Shown here one piece after another: positions 44,367 through 58,048 of a DNA stretch of 64,000 nucleotides (positions within the stretch are counted from its first letter, which is position 1; each line of letters opens with the position of its first letter). The notes beneath the pieces were generated by a model. It worked only from the letters and a program-made list of their open reading frames with translations, did no database searches and had not been told where the DNA came from. The stretch comes from Ptiloglossa arizonensis (taxonomy: Eukaryota > Arthropoda > Insecta > Hymenoptera > Colletidae), in contig NW_027478779.1 in assembly GCF_051014685.1 (NCBI RefSeq), forward strand, positions 491,245 through 555,244. Reading direction: 5' to 3'. A program made the position numbers and the translations under genes.

Positions 44367-45799
44367 TATACGTTATACGTTATACGTTATACGTTATACG
44401 TTATACGTTATACGTTATACGTTATACGTTATACGTTATACGTTATACGTTCTTCGTTACACGTTATACGTTATACGCTACACGTTATACGTTATACGTT
44501 TCACGTTATACGTTATACGTTATACGTTATACGTTATACGTTATACGTTATACGTTACACGTTATACGTCACACGTTATACGTTATTCGTTACACGTTAT
44601 ACGTTATACGTTATACGTTATACGTTATACGTTATACGTTATACGTTATACGTTATACGTTATACGTCACACGTTATACGTTATACGTTACACGTTATAC
44701 GTTATACGTTATACGTTATACGTAATACGTTATACGTTATACGTTATACGTTATACGTTATACGTTATACGTTATACGTTATACGTTACACGTTATACGT
44801 TATACGTTATACGTCATAGGATACACGATACACGTTATACGTTATACGTAATATGTAATAGGTTATACGTTCTACGTTATTCGTTATACGTTATACGTTA
44901 TACGTTATACGTTATACGTTATACGTTATACGTTATACGTTATACGTTATACGTTATACGTTATACGTTATACGTTATACGTTATACGTTATACGTTATA
45001 CGTTATGCATATACGTTACGCGTTATACGTTATTCGTTATACGTTATACGTTATACGTTATACGTTATACGTTATACGTTATACGTTATACGTTATACGT
45101 TATACGTTATACGTTATACGTTATACGTTATACGTTATACGTTATACGTTATGCGTTATACGTTATACGTTATACGTTATACGTTATACGTTATACGTTA
45201 TACGTTATACGTTATACGTTATACGTTATACGTTATACGTAATATGTAATAGGTTATACGTTCTACGTTATGCGTTATACGTTACACGTTATACGTTATT
45301 CGTTATACGTTATACGTTATACGTTATACGTTATACGTTATACGTTATACGTAATATGTAATACGTTATAAGTTTTACATTATTCGTTATACGTTCTTCG
45401 TTACACGTTGTACGTTATACGTTATGCGTTAGACGTTACACATTATACGTTATACGTTACACGTTATACGTTATACGTTATACGTTATACGTTATACGTT
45501 ATACGTTATACGTTATACGTTATACGTTATACGTTATACGTTATACGTTATACGTAATACGTTAAACGTTATACGTTATACGTTATACGTTATACGTAAT
45601 ACGTTATACGTTATACCTTATACGTTATACGTTATACGTTATACGTTATACGGCATAGGTTACACGATACACGTTATACGTTATACGTAATATGTAATAG
45701 GTTATACGTTCTACGTTATTCGTTATACGTTATACGTTATACGTTATACGTTATACGTTATACGTTATACTCTTATACGTTATACGTTATAGGTTATAC

Positions 45800-48597
45800 G
45801 TTATGCGTTATACGTTACACGTTATACGTTATTCGTTATACGTTATACGATATACGTTATACGTTATACGTTATACGTTATACGTTATACGTTATACGTT
45901 TTACGTTTACGTTCTTCGTTACACGTTATACGTTATACGTTATACGTTATACGTCATAGCTTGCAAAATACACGTTATACGTTATACGTTATACGTTACA
46001 CGTTATACGTTATACGTTACACGTTATACGTTATACGTTATACTTTATACGTTATACGTTATACGTTATACGTTATACGTTATACGTTATACGTTATACG
46101 TTATACGTTATACGTTATACGTTATGCGTTATACGTTACGCGTTATACGTTATTCGTTATACGTTATACGTTATACGTTATACGTTATACGTTATACGTT
46201 ATACGTTATACGTTATACGTTATACGTTATACGTTATACGTTATACGTTATACGTTATACGTTATACGTTATACGTTATACGTTATACGTTATGCGTTAT
46301 ACGTTATACGTTATACGTTATACGTTATACGTTATACGTTATACGTTATACGTTATACGTAATATGTAATAGGTTATACGTTCTACGTTATGCGTTATAC
46401 GTTACACGTTATACGTTATTCGATATACGTTATACGTTATACGTTATACGTTATACGTTATACGTTATACGTAATATGTAATACGTTATAAGTTTTACAT
46501 TATTCGTTATACGTTCTTCGTTACACGTTGTACGTTATACGTTATGCGTTAGACGTTACACATTATACGTTATACGTTACACGTTATACGTTATACGTTA
46601 TACGTTATACGTTATACGTTATACGTTATACGTTATACGTTATACGTTATACGTTATACGTTATACGTTATACGTTATACGTAATACGTTAAACGTTATA
46701 CGTTATACGTTATACGTTATACGTAATACGTTATACGTTATACCTTATACGTTATACGTTATACGTTATACGTTATACGTCATAGGTTACACGATACACG
46801 TTATACGTTATACGTAATATGTAATAGGTTATACGTTCTACGTTATTCGTTATACGTTATACGTTATACGTTATACGTTATACGTTATACGTTATACGTT
46901 ATACTCTTATACGTTATACGTTATACGTTATACGTTATGCGTTATACGTTACACGTTATACGTTATTCGTTATACGTTATACGTTATACGTTATACGTTA
47001 TACGTTATACGTTATACGTTATACGTTATACGTTTTACGTTTACGTTCTTCGTTACACGTTATACGTTATACGTTATACGTTATACGTCATAGCTTGCAA
47101 AATACACGTTATACGTTATACGTTATACGTTACACGTTATACGTTATACGTTACACGTTATACGTTATACGTTATACTTTATACGTTATATGTTATACGT
47201 TATACGTTATACGTTATACGTTATACGTTATACGTTATACGTTATACGTTATACGTTATACGTTATACGTTATACGTTATACGTTATACGTTATACGTTA
47301 TGCGTTATACGTTACACGTTATACGTTATACGTTATACGTTATACGTTACACGTTATACGTTATACGTTATACGTCATAGGATACACGATACACGTTATA
47401 CGTTATACGTAATATGTAATAGGTTATACGTTCTACGTTATTCGTTATACGTTATACGTTATACGTTATACGTTATACGTTATACGTTATACGTTATACG
47501 TTATACGTTATACGTTATACGTTATACGTTATACGTTATACGTTATACGTTATACGTTATACGTTATACGTTATACGTTATACGTCACACGTTATACGTT
47601 ATACGCTACACGTTATACGTTATACGTTTCACGTTATACGTTATACGTTATACGTTATACGTTATACGTTATACGTTATACGTTACACGTTATACGTCAC
47701 ACGTTATACGTTATTCGTTACACGTTATACGTTATACGTTATACGTTATACGTTATACGTTATACGTTATACGTTATACGTTATACGTTATACGTTATAC
47801 GTCACACGTTATACGTTATACGTTACACGTTATACGTTATACGTTATACGTTATACGTTATACGTTATACGTTATCGTTAAACGTTATACGTTATACGTT
47901 AAGCGTTATACGTTATACGTTATATGTTATACGTTATACGTTATACGTTATACGTTATACGTTATACGTTATACGTTATACGTTATACGTTATACGTTAT
48001 ACGTTATACGTTATACTCTTATACGTTATACGTTATACGTTATACGTTATGCGTTATACGTTACACGTTATACGTTATTCGTTATACGTTATACGTTATA
48101 CGTTATACGTTATACGTTATACGTTATACGTTATACGTTATACGTTATACGTTATACGTTATACGTTATACGTTATACGTAATATGTAATACGTTATAAG
48201 TTTTACATTATTCGTTATACGTTCTTCGTTACACGTTGTACGTTATACGTTATGCGTTAGACGTTACACATTATACGTTATACGTTACACGTTATACGTT
48301 ATACGTTATACGTTATACGTTATACGTTATACGTTATACGTTATACGTTATACGTTATACGTTATACGTTATACGTTATACGTAATACGTTAAACGTTAT
48401 ACGTTATACGTTATACGTTATACGTAATACGTTATACGTTATACCTTATACGTTATACGTTATACGTTATACGTTATACGTCATAGGTTACACGATACAC
48501 GTTATACGTTATACGTAATATGTAACAGGTTATACGTTCTACGTTATTCGTTATACGTTATACGTTATACGTTATACGTTATACGTTATACGTTATA
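45800..48597. repeat. Mosaic satellite block, short A cycles
   Basis: Three shortened cycles begin at A starts 45800, 46934 and about 48048, each ending in E, F and G. The first has rare units: GTTATAG near 45788 and GATATAC near 45848 and 46422. The second has GTTATGT near 47187 and 47922 and an H module at 47871 that runs into a G spacer at 48016. CTTGCAA marks lie at 45960 and 47094. In the last C near 48517 GTAATAG reads GTAACAG. No gene is present. Confidence 0.83.
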
Positions 48598-48795
48598 CTC
48601 TTATACGTTATACGTTATACGTTATACGTTATGCGTTATACGTTACACGTTATACGTTATTCGTTATACGTTATACGTTATACGTTATACGTTATACGTT
48701 ATACGTTATACGTTATACGTTATACGTTATACGTTTTACGTTTACGTTCTTCGTTACACGTTATACGTTATACGTTATACGTTATACGTTATACG

Positions 48796-48956
48796 TCATA
48801 GCTTGCAAAATACACGTTATACGTTATACGTTATACGTTATACGTTACACGTTATACGTTATACGTTACACGTTATACGTTATACGTTATACGTTATACG
48901 TTATACGTTATACGTTATACGTTATACGTCATAGCTTGCAAAATACACGTTATACG
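48796..48956. repeat. 133-bp duplication of the CTTGCAA trio
   Basis: GTCATAG, CTTGCAA, AATACAC occurs twice with only 133 bp (19 heptamers) between the CTTGCAA units. This is the closest pair in the window; all other CTTGCAA units are at least 833 bp apart. Confidence 0.88.
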
Positions 48957-49046
48957 TTATACGTTATACGTTACACGTTATACGTTATACGTTACACGTT
49001 ATACGTTATACGTTATACGTTATACGTTATACGTTATACGTTATAC

Positions 49047-49466
49047 GTCACACGTTATACGTTATACGCTACACGTTATACGTTATACGTTTCACGTTAT
49101 ACGTTATACGTTATACGTTATACGTTATACGTTATACGTTATACGTTACACGTTATACGTCACACGTTATACGTTATTCGTTACACGTTATACGTTATAC
49201 GTTATACGTTATACGTTATACGTTATACGTTATACGTTATACGTTATACGTTATACGTCACACGTTATACGTTATACGCTACACGTTATACGTTATACGT
49301 TTCACGTTATACGTTATACGTTATACGTTATACGTTATACGTTATACGTTATACGTTACACGTTATACGTCACACGTTATACGTTATTCGTTACACGTTA
49401 TACGTTATACGTTATACGTTATACGTTATACGTTATACGTTATACGTTATACGTTATACGTTATAC
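49047..49466. repeat. 210-bp tandem duplication of B'
   Basis: GTCACAC, GCTACAC, GTTTCAC, seven consensus units, GTTACAC, GTCACAC, GTTATTC, GTTACAC and a run occur twice in direct succession with an offset of 210 bp (30 heptamers). The second copy leads into the usual B end and an H module. Confidence 0.87.
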
Positions 49467-49647
49467 GTCACACGTTATACGTTATACGTTACACGTTATA
49501 CGTTATACGTTATACGTTATACGTTATACGTTATACGTTATACGTTATACGTTATCGTTAAACGTTATACGTTATACGTTAAGCGTTATACGTTATACGT
49601 TATAAGTTATACGTTATACGTTATACGTTATACGTTATACGTTATAC

Positions 49648-49712
49648 GTTGTACGTTATACGTCCTTCGTTACACGTTATACGTCCTTCGTTACACGTTA
49701 TACGTAATACGT
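49648..49712. repeat. Module I ahead of a J block
   Basis: Two GTCCTTC repeats. Unlike the I modules of the 6.4-kb HOR, this one is followed by a J block (GTGATAC, GTCTTTC, GATTCAC), an arrangement shared with 56866 and 61247. Confidence 0.87.
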
Positions 49713-50395
49713 TATACGTTATACGTTATACGTTATACGTTATACGTTATACGTTATACGTTATACGTTATACGTTATACGTTCTTCGTTACACGTTATA
49801 CGTTATACGTTATACGTTATACGTTACACGTTATACGTTATACGTTACACATTATACGTTATACGTTACACGTTATACGTTATACGTTACACGTGATACG
49901 TTAAACGTTATACGTTATACGTTAGACGTTATACGTTATACGTTATACGTTATACGTTATACGTTATACGTTATACGTTTTACGTTATACGTCTTTCGAT
50001 TCACGTTATACGTTATACGTTATACGTTATACGTTATACGTTATACTTTATACGTTATACGTTATACGTTATACGTTATACGTTATACGTTATACGTTAT
50101 ACGTTATACGTTATACGTTATACGTTATACGTTATACGTTATACGTTATACGTTATACGTTATACGTTATACGTTATACGTTATACGTTATACGTTTTAC
50201 GTTATACGTCTTTCGATTCACGTTATACGTTATACGTTACACATTATGCGTTATACGTTACACGTTATACGTTATTCGTTATACGTTATACGTTATACGT
50301 TATACGTTATACGTTATACGTTATACGTTATACGTTTTACGTTTACGTTCTTCGTTACACGTTATACGTTATACGTTATACGTTATACGTCATAG

Positions 50396-53130
50396 CTTGC
50401 AAAATACACGTTATACGTTATACGTTATACGTTACACGTTATACGTTATACGTTACACGTTATACGTTATACGTTATACTTTATACGTTATACGTTATAC
50501 GTTATACGTTATACGTTATACGTTATACGTTATACGTTATACGTTATACGTTATACGTTATACGTTATACGTTATACGTTATGCGTTATACGTTACACGT
50601 TATACGTTATACGTTATACGTTATACGTTACACGTTATACGTTATACGTTATACGTCATAGGATACACGATACACGTTATACGTTATACGTAATATGTAA
50701 TAGGTTATACGTTCTACGTTATTCGTTATACGTTATACGTTATACGTTATACGTTATACGTTATACGTTATACGTTATACGTTATACATTATACGTTATA
50801 CGTTACACGTTATACGTTATACGTTATACGTTATACGTTATACGTTATACGTCACACGTTATACGTTATACGTTACACGTTATACGTTATACGTTTCACG
50901 TTATACGTTATACGTTATACGTTATACGTTATACGTTATACGTTATACGTTATACGTTACACGTTATACGTCACACGTTATACGTTATTCGTTACACGTT
51001 ATACGTTATACGTTATACGTTATACGTTATACGTTATACGTTATACGTTATACGTTATACGTTATACGTTTTACGTTACACGTTATACGTTATACGTTAT
51101 ACGTTATACGTTATACGTTATACGTTATACGTTACACGTTATACGTAATACGTTATACGTTATACGTTATACGTTATACGTTATACGTTATACGTTATAC
51201 GTCATAGGATACACGATACACGTTATACGTTATACGTAATATGTAATAGGTTATACGTTCTACGCTAATCGTTATACGTTATACGTTATACGTTATACGT
51301 TATACGTTATACGTTATACGTTATACGTTATACGTTATACGTTATACGTTATACGTAATACGTTATACGTTATGCGTTATACGTTACACGTTATACGTTA
51401 TACGTTATACGTTATACGTTACACGTTATACGTTATACGTTATACGTCATAGTATACACGATACACGTTATACGTTATACGTAATATGTAATAGGTTATA
51501 CGTTCTACGTTATTCGTTATACGTTATACGTTATACGTTATACGTTATACGTTATACGTTATACGTTATACGTTATACGTTATGCGTTATACGTTATACG
51601 TTATACGTTATACGTTATACGTTATACGTTATACGTTATACGTTATACGTTATACGTCACACGTTATACGTTATACGCTACACGTTATACGTTATACGTT
51701 ACACGTTATACGTTATACGTTATACGTTATACGTTATACGTTATACGTTATACGTTACACGTTATACGTCACACGTTATACGTTATTCGTTACACGTTAT
51801 ACGTTATACGTTATACGTTATACGTTATACGTTATACGTTATACGTTATACGTTATACGTTATACGTTATACGTTATACGTTATACGTCACACGTTATAC
51901 GTTATACGTTACACGTTATACGTTATACGTTATACGTTATACGTTATACGTTATACGTTATACGTTATACGTTATACGTTATCGTTAAACGTTATACGTT
52001 ATACGTTAAGCGTTATACGTTATACGTTATAAGTTATACGTTATACGTTATACGTTATACGTTATACGTTATACGTTATACGTTACACGTTATACGTCAC
52101 ACGTTATACGTTATTCGTTACACGTTATACGTTATACGTTATACGTTATACGTTATACGTTATACGTTATACGTTATACGTTATACGTTATACGTCACAC
52201 CTTATACGTTATACGTTACACGTTATACGTTATACGTTATACGTTATACGTAATACGTTATACGTTATACGTTATACGTTATACGTTATACGTTATACGT
52301 TATACGTTATACGTTATACGTTACACGTTATACGTTATACGTTATACGTCATAGGATACACGATACACGTTATACGTTATACGTAATAGGTAATAGGTTA
52401 TACGTTCTACGTTATTCGTTATACGTTATACGTTATACGTTATACGTTATACGTTATACGTTATACGTTATACGTTATACGTTATACGTTATACGTTATA
52501 CGTTATACGTTATACGTTATGCGTTATACGTTACGCGTTATACGTTATTCGTTATACGTTATACGTTATACGTTATACGTTATACGTTATACGTTATACG
52601 TTATACGTTATACGTTATACGTTATACGTTATACGTTATACGTTATACGTTATACGTTATACGTTATACGTTATGCGTTATACGTTATACGTTATACGTT
52701 ATACGTTATACGTTATACGTTATACGTTATACGTTATACGTAATATGTAATAGGTTATACGTTCTACGTTATGCGTTATACGTTACACGTTATACGTTAT
52801 TCGTTATACGTTATACGTTATACGTTATACGTTATACGTTATACGTTATACGTAATATGTAATACGTTATAAGTTTTACATTATTCGTTATACGTTCTTC
52901 GTTACACGTTGTACGTTATACGTTATGCGTTAGACGTTACACATTATACGTTATACGTTACACGTTATACGTTATACGTTATACGTTATACGTTATACGT
53001 TATACGTTATACGTTATACGTTATACGTTATACGTTATACGTTATACGTTATACGTTATACGTTATACGTTTTACGTTTACGTTCTTCGTTACACGTTAT
53101 ACGTTATACGTTATACGTTATACGTCATAG
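50396..53130. repeat. 2.7-2.9-kb cycle, first copy
   Basis: Runs from one CTTGCAA to the next, 2735 bp. Order: CTTGCAA, GTTATGC with GTTACAC, C near 50656, B', GTTTTAC near 51067, C, a private GCTAATC near 51264, C near 51446 with a GTATACAC-like change, B', H at 51978, B, C near 52348 with GTAATAG in place of GTAATAT, D, C', E and directly an A tail near 53069 without F or G. Confidence 0.82.
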
Positions 53131-56012
53131 CTTGCAAAATACACGTTATACGTTATACGTTATACGTTACACGTTATACGTTATACGTTACACGTTATAC
53201 GTTATACGTTATACTTTATACGTTATACGTTATACGTTATACGTTATACGTTATACGTTATACGTTATACGTTATACGTTATACGTTATACGTTATACGT
53301 TATACGTTATACGTTATACGTTATGCGTTATACGTTACACGTTATACGTTACACGTTATACGTTATACGTTATACTTTATACGTTATACGTTATACGTTA
53401 TACGTTATACGTTATACGTTACACGTTATACGTTATACGTTATACGTTATACGTTATACGTTATACGTTATACGTTATACGTTATACGTTATACGTTATA
53501 CGTTATACGTTATGCGTTATACGTTACACGTTATACGTTATACGTTATACGTTATACGTTACACGTTATACGTTATACGTTATACGTTACACGTTATACG
53601 TTATACGTTACACGTTATACGTTATACGTTATACTTTATACGTTATACGTTATACGTTATACGTTATACGTTATACGTTATACGTTATACGTTATACGTT
53701 ATACGTTATACGTTATACGTTATACGTTATTCGTTATACGTTATGCGTTATACGTTACACGTTATACGTTATACGTTATACGTTATACGTTATACGTTAT
53801 ACGTCACACGTTATACGTTATACGCTACACGTTATACGTTATACGTTTCACGTTATACGTTATACGTTATACGTTATACGTTATACGTTATACGTTATAC
53901 GTTATACGTTACACGTTATACGTCACACGTTATACGTTATTCGTTACACGTTATACGTTATACGTTATACGTTATACGTTATACGTTATACGTTATACGT
54001 TATACGTTATACGTTATACGTTATACGTTTTACGTTACACGTTATACGTTATACGTTATACGTTATACGTTATACGTTATACGTTATACGTTACACGTTA
54101 TACGTAATACGTTATACGTTATACGTTATACGTTATACGTTATACGTTATACGTCATAGGATACACGATACACGTTATACGTTATACGTAATATGTAATA
54201 GTTTATACGTTCTACGCTAATCGTTATACGTTATACGTTATACGTTATACGTTATACGTTATACGTTATACGTTATACGTTATACGTTATACGTTATACG
54301 TAATACGTTATACGTTATGCGTTATACGTTACACGTTATACGTTATACGTTATACGTTATACGTTACACGTTATACGTTATACGTTATACGTCATAGGAT
54401 ACACGATACACGTTATACGTTATACGTAATATGTAATAGGTTATACGTTCTACGTTATTCGTTATACGTTATACGTTATACGTTATACGTTATACGTTAT
54501 ACGTTATACGTTATACGTTATACGTTATACGTTATACGTTATACGTTATACGTTATACGTTATACGTTATACGTTATACGTTATACGTTATACGTTATAC
54601 GTCACACGTTATACGTTATACGCTACACGTTATACGTTATACGTTACACGTTATACGTTATACGTTATACGTTATACGTTATACGTTATACGTTATACGT
54701 TACACGTTATACGTCACACGTTATACGTTATTCGTTACACGTTATACGTTATACGTTATACGTTATACGTTATACGTTATACGTTATACGTTATACGTTA
54801 TACGTTATACGTTATACGTTATACGTTATACGTTATACGTTATACGTCACACGTTATACGTTATACGTTACACGTTATACGTTATACGTTATACGTTATA
54901 CGTTATACGTTATACGTTATACGTTATACGTTATACGTTATACGTTATCGTTAAACGTTATACGTTATACGTTAAGCGTTATACGTTATACGTTATAAGT
55001 TATACGTTATACGTTATACGTTATACGTTATACGTTATACGTTCTACGTTACACGTTATACGTCACACGTTATACGTTATTCGTTACACGTTATACGTTA
55101 TACGTTATACGTTATACGTTATACGTTATACGTTATACGTTATACGTTATACGTTATACGTCACACGTTATACGTTATACGTTACACGTTATACGTTATA
55201 CGTTATACGTTATACGTAATACGTTATACGTTATACGTTATACGTTATACGTTATACGTTATACGTTATACGTTATACGTTACACGTTATACGTTATACG
55301 TTATACGTCATAGGATACACGATACACGTTATACGTTATACGTAATATGTAATAGGTTATACCTTCTACGTTATTCGTTATACGTTATACGTTATACGTT
55401 ATACGTTATACGTTATACGTTATACGTTATACGTTATACGTTATACGTTATACGTTATACGTTATACGTTATACGTTATACGTTATGCGTTATACGTTAC
55501 GCGTTATACGTTATTCGTTATACGTTATACGTTATACGTTATACGTTATACGTTATACGTTATGCGTTATACGTTATACGTTATACGTTATACGTTATAC
55601 GTTATACGTTATACGTTATACGTTATACGTAATATGTAATAGGTTATACGTTCTACGTTATGCGTTATACGTTACACGTTATACGTTATTCGTTATACGT
55701 TATACGTTATACGTTATACGTTATACGTTATACGTTATACGTAATATGTAATACGTTATAAGTTTTACATTATTCGTTATACGTTCTTCGTTACACGTTG
55801 TACGTTATACGTTATGCGTTAGACGTTACACATTATACGTTATACGTTACACGTTATACGTTATACGTTATACGTTATACGTTATACGTTATACGTTATA
55901 CGTTATACGTTATACGTTATACGTTATACGTTATACGTTATACGTTATACGTTTTACGTTTACGTTCTTCGTTACACGTTATACGTTATACGTTATACGT
56001 TATACGTCATAG
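53131..56012. repeat. 2.7-2.9-kb cycle, second copy
   Basis: Repeats the previous cycle over 2882 bp, including the GCTAATC unit (near 54216) and H (54944). Its start is expanded: the GTTACAC to TTTATAC segment occurs three times (TTTATAC near 53215, 53374 and 53634) with two GTTATGC starts between. Private changes include GTTTATAC after GTAATAG near 54202, CTTCTAC context near 55361 and GTTCTAC near 55040. Confidence 0.82.
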
Positions 56013-57005
56013 CTTGCAAAATACACGTTATACGTTATACGTTATACGTTACACGTTATACGTTATACGTTACACGTTATACGTTATACGTTATACTTTA
56101 TACGTTATACGTTATACGTTATACGTTATACGTTATACGTTATACGTTATACGTTATACGTTATACGTTATACGTTATACGTTATACGTTATACGTTATA
56201 CGTTATACGTTATACGTTATACGTTATACGTTATACGTTATACGTTATACGTTTTACGTTATACGTTATACGTTATACGTTATACGTTATACGTTATACG
56301 TTACACGTTATACGTTATACGTTATACGTTATACGTTACACGTTATACGTTATACGTTATACGTCATAGGATACACGATACACGTTATACGTTATACGTA
56401 ATATGTAATAGGTTATACGTTCTACGTTATTCGTTATACGTTATACGTTATACGTTATACGTTATACGTTATACGTTATACGTTATACGTTATACGTTAT
56501 ACGTTATACGTTATACTTTATACGTTATACGTTATACGTTATACGTTATACGTTATACGTCACACGTTATACGTTATACGCTACACGTTATACGTTATAC
56601 GTTTCACGTTATACGTTATACGTTATACGTTATACGTTATACGTTATACGTTATACGTTATACGTTATACGTTATACGTCACACGTTATACGTTATACGT
56701 TACACGTTATACGTTATACGTTATACGTTATACGTTATACGTTATACGTTATACGTTATACGTTATACGTTATCGTTAAACGTTATACGTTATACGTTAA
56801 GCGTTATACGTTATACGTTATAAGTTATACGTTATACGTTATACGTTATACGTTATACGTTATACGTTGTACGTTATACGTCCTTCGTTACACGTTATAC
56901 GTCCTTCGTTACACGTTATACGTAATACGTTGTACGTTATACGTTATACGTTATACGTTATACGTTATACGTTATACGTTATACGTTATACGTTATACGT
57001 TATAC
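56013..57005. repeat. Satellite block A-C-B'-H-I
   Basis: Contains the last CTTGCAA of the window (56013), GTTTTAC near 56252, C near 56365, TTTATAC near 56515, B' near 56560-56620, H at 56769 and I at 56866. After I, one unit reads GTTGTAC near 56929, as if the I start had been copied once more. Beyond this point the CTTGCAA form is replaced by CTTACAA. Confidence 0.82.
56866..56930. repeat. Module I ahead of tandem J blocks
   Basis: Two GTCCTTC repeats, then GTAATAC and an extra GTTGTAC near 56929. Two J blocks follow directly. Confidence 0.87.
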
Positions 57006-57502
57006 GTTCTTCGTTACACGTTATACGTTATACGTTATACGTTATACGTTACACGTTATACGTTATACGTTACACATTATACGTTATACGTTACACGTTA
57101 TACGTTATACGTTACACGTGATACGTTAAACGTTATACGTTATACGTTAGACGTTATACGTTATACGTTATACGTTATACGTTATACGTTATACGTTATA
57201 CGTTATACGTTTTACGTTATACGTCTTTCGATTCACGTTATACGTTATACGTTATACGTTATACGTTATACGTTATACTTTATACGTTATACGTTATACG
57301 TTATACGTTATACGTTATACGTTATACGTTATACGTTATACGTTATACGTTATACGTTATACGTTATACGTTTTACGTTATACGTTATACGTTATACGTT
57401 ATACGTTATACGTTATACGGTATACGTTATACGTTATACGTTATACGTTATACGTTATACGTTATACGTTATACGTTATACGTTATACGTTATACGTTAT
57501 AC
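57006..57502. repeat. Module J block, copy 1
   Basis: GTTCTTC, GTTACAC units, ATTATAC (near 57075), GTGATAC, GTTAAAC, GTTAGAC, GTTTTAC, then GTCTTTC and GATTCAC near 57223, TTTATAC near 57276 and GTTTTAC near 57370. A GGTATAC-type change lies near 57419. The block is followed directly by a second copy about 490-497 bp downstream. Related J blocks lie near 49.78-50.05 kb and 61.38-61.65 kb. Confidence 0.85.
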
Positions 57503-57859
57503 GTTCTTCGTTACACGTTATACGTTATACGTTATACGTTATACGTTACACGTTATACGTTATACGTTACACATTATACGTTATACGTTACACGTTATAC
57601 GTTATACGTTACACGTGATACGTTAAACGTTATACGTTATACGTTAGACGTTATACGTTATACGTTATACGTTATACGTTATACGTTATACGTTATACGT
57701 TTTACGTTATACGTCTTTCGATTCACGTTATACGTTATACGTTATACGTTATACGTTATACGTTATACTTTATACGTTATACGTTATACGTTATACGTTA
57801 TACGTTATACGTTATACGTTATACGTTATACGTTATACGTTATACGTTATACGTTTTAC
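57503..57859. repeat. Module J block, copy 2
   Basis: Repeats the preceding block unit by unit: GTTCTTC at 57503, ATTATAC, GTGATAC near 57615, GTTAGAC, GTCTTTC and GATTCAC at 57713, TTTATAC and GTTTTAC at 57853. The offset is 497 bp at the left end and 490 bp at GTCTTTC, a difference of one heptamer. Confidence 0.85.
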
Positions 57860-58048
57860 GTTATACGTTATACGTTATACGTTATACGTTATACGTTATA
57901 CGTTATACGTTATACGTTATACGTTATACGTTATACGTTATACGTTATACGTTATACGTTATACGTTATACGTTATACGTTATACGTTATACGTTATACG
58001 TTATACGTTATACGTTATACGTTATACGTTATACGTTATACGTTATAC
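57860..58048. repeat. Uninterrupted consensus run, 27 units
   Basis: 189 bp of perfect GTTATAC between GTTTTAC units at 57853 and 58049. This is the longest pure run I noticed; comparable runs elsewhere reach about 24 units (for example 37390-37557). It sits between the diverse J and K regions. Confidence 0.85.

Larger units (their letters stand above)
40917..45799. repeat. 6.4-kb HOR, copy IV, contracted
   Basis: Length 4883 bp. The first part matches copies I-III (CTTGCAA 41125, D 42903, I 44302), but the distance from I to D' (45002) is 702 bp instead of 2263 bp in copy III, a loss of 1561 bp, exactly 223 heptamers. It has the ancestral-looking GTTACGC, GTTACAC, two GATACAC and plain GTTATAC at the sites that mark the other copies. 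Private features are a 41-bp duplication of the A tail (41022 and 41063) and GTTCAAC in its H module near 44211. Confidence 0.88.
48598..50395. repeat. Mosaic satellite block with local duplications
   Basis: A from about 48629 has two CTTGCAA trios 133 bp apart (48802 and 48935). Two B' blocks follow 210 bp apart (GTCACAC near 49047 and 49257), then H (49551), I (49648) and the first J block (GTGATAC near 49893, GTCTTTC and GATTCAC near 49991), with a second GTCTTTC, GATTCAC pair near 50208 leading into ATTATGC and an A tail. Confidence 0.84.
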
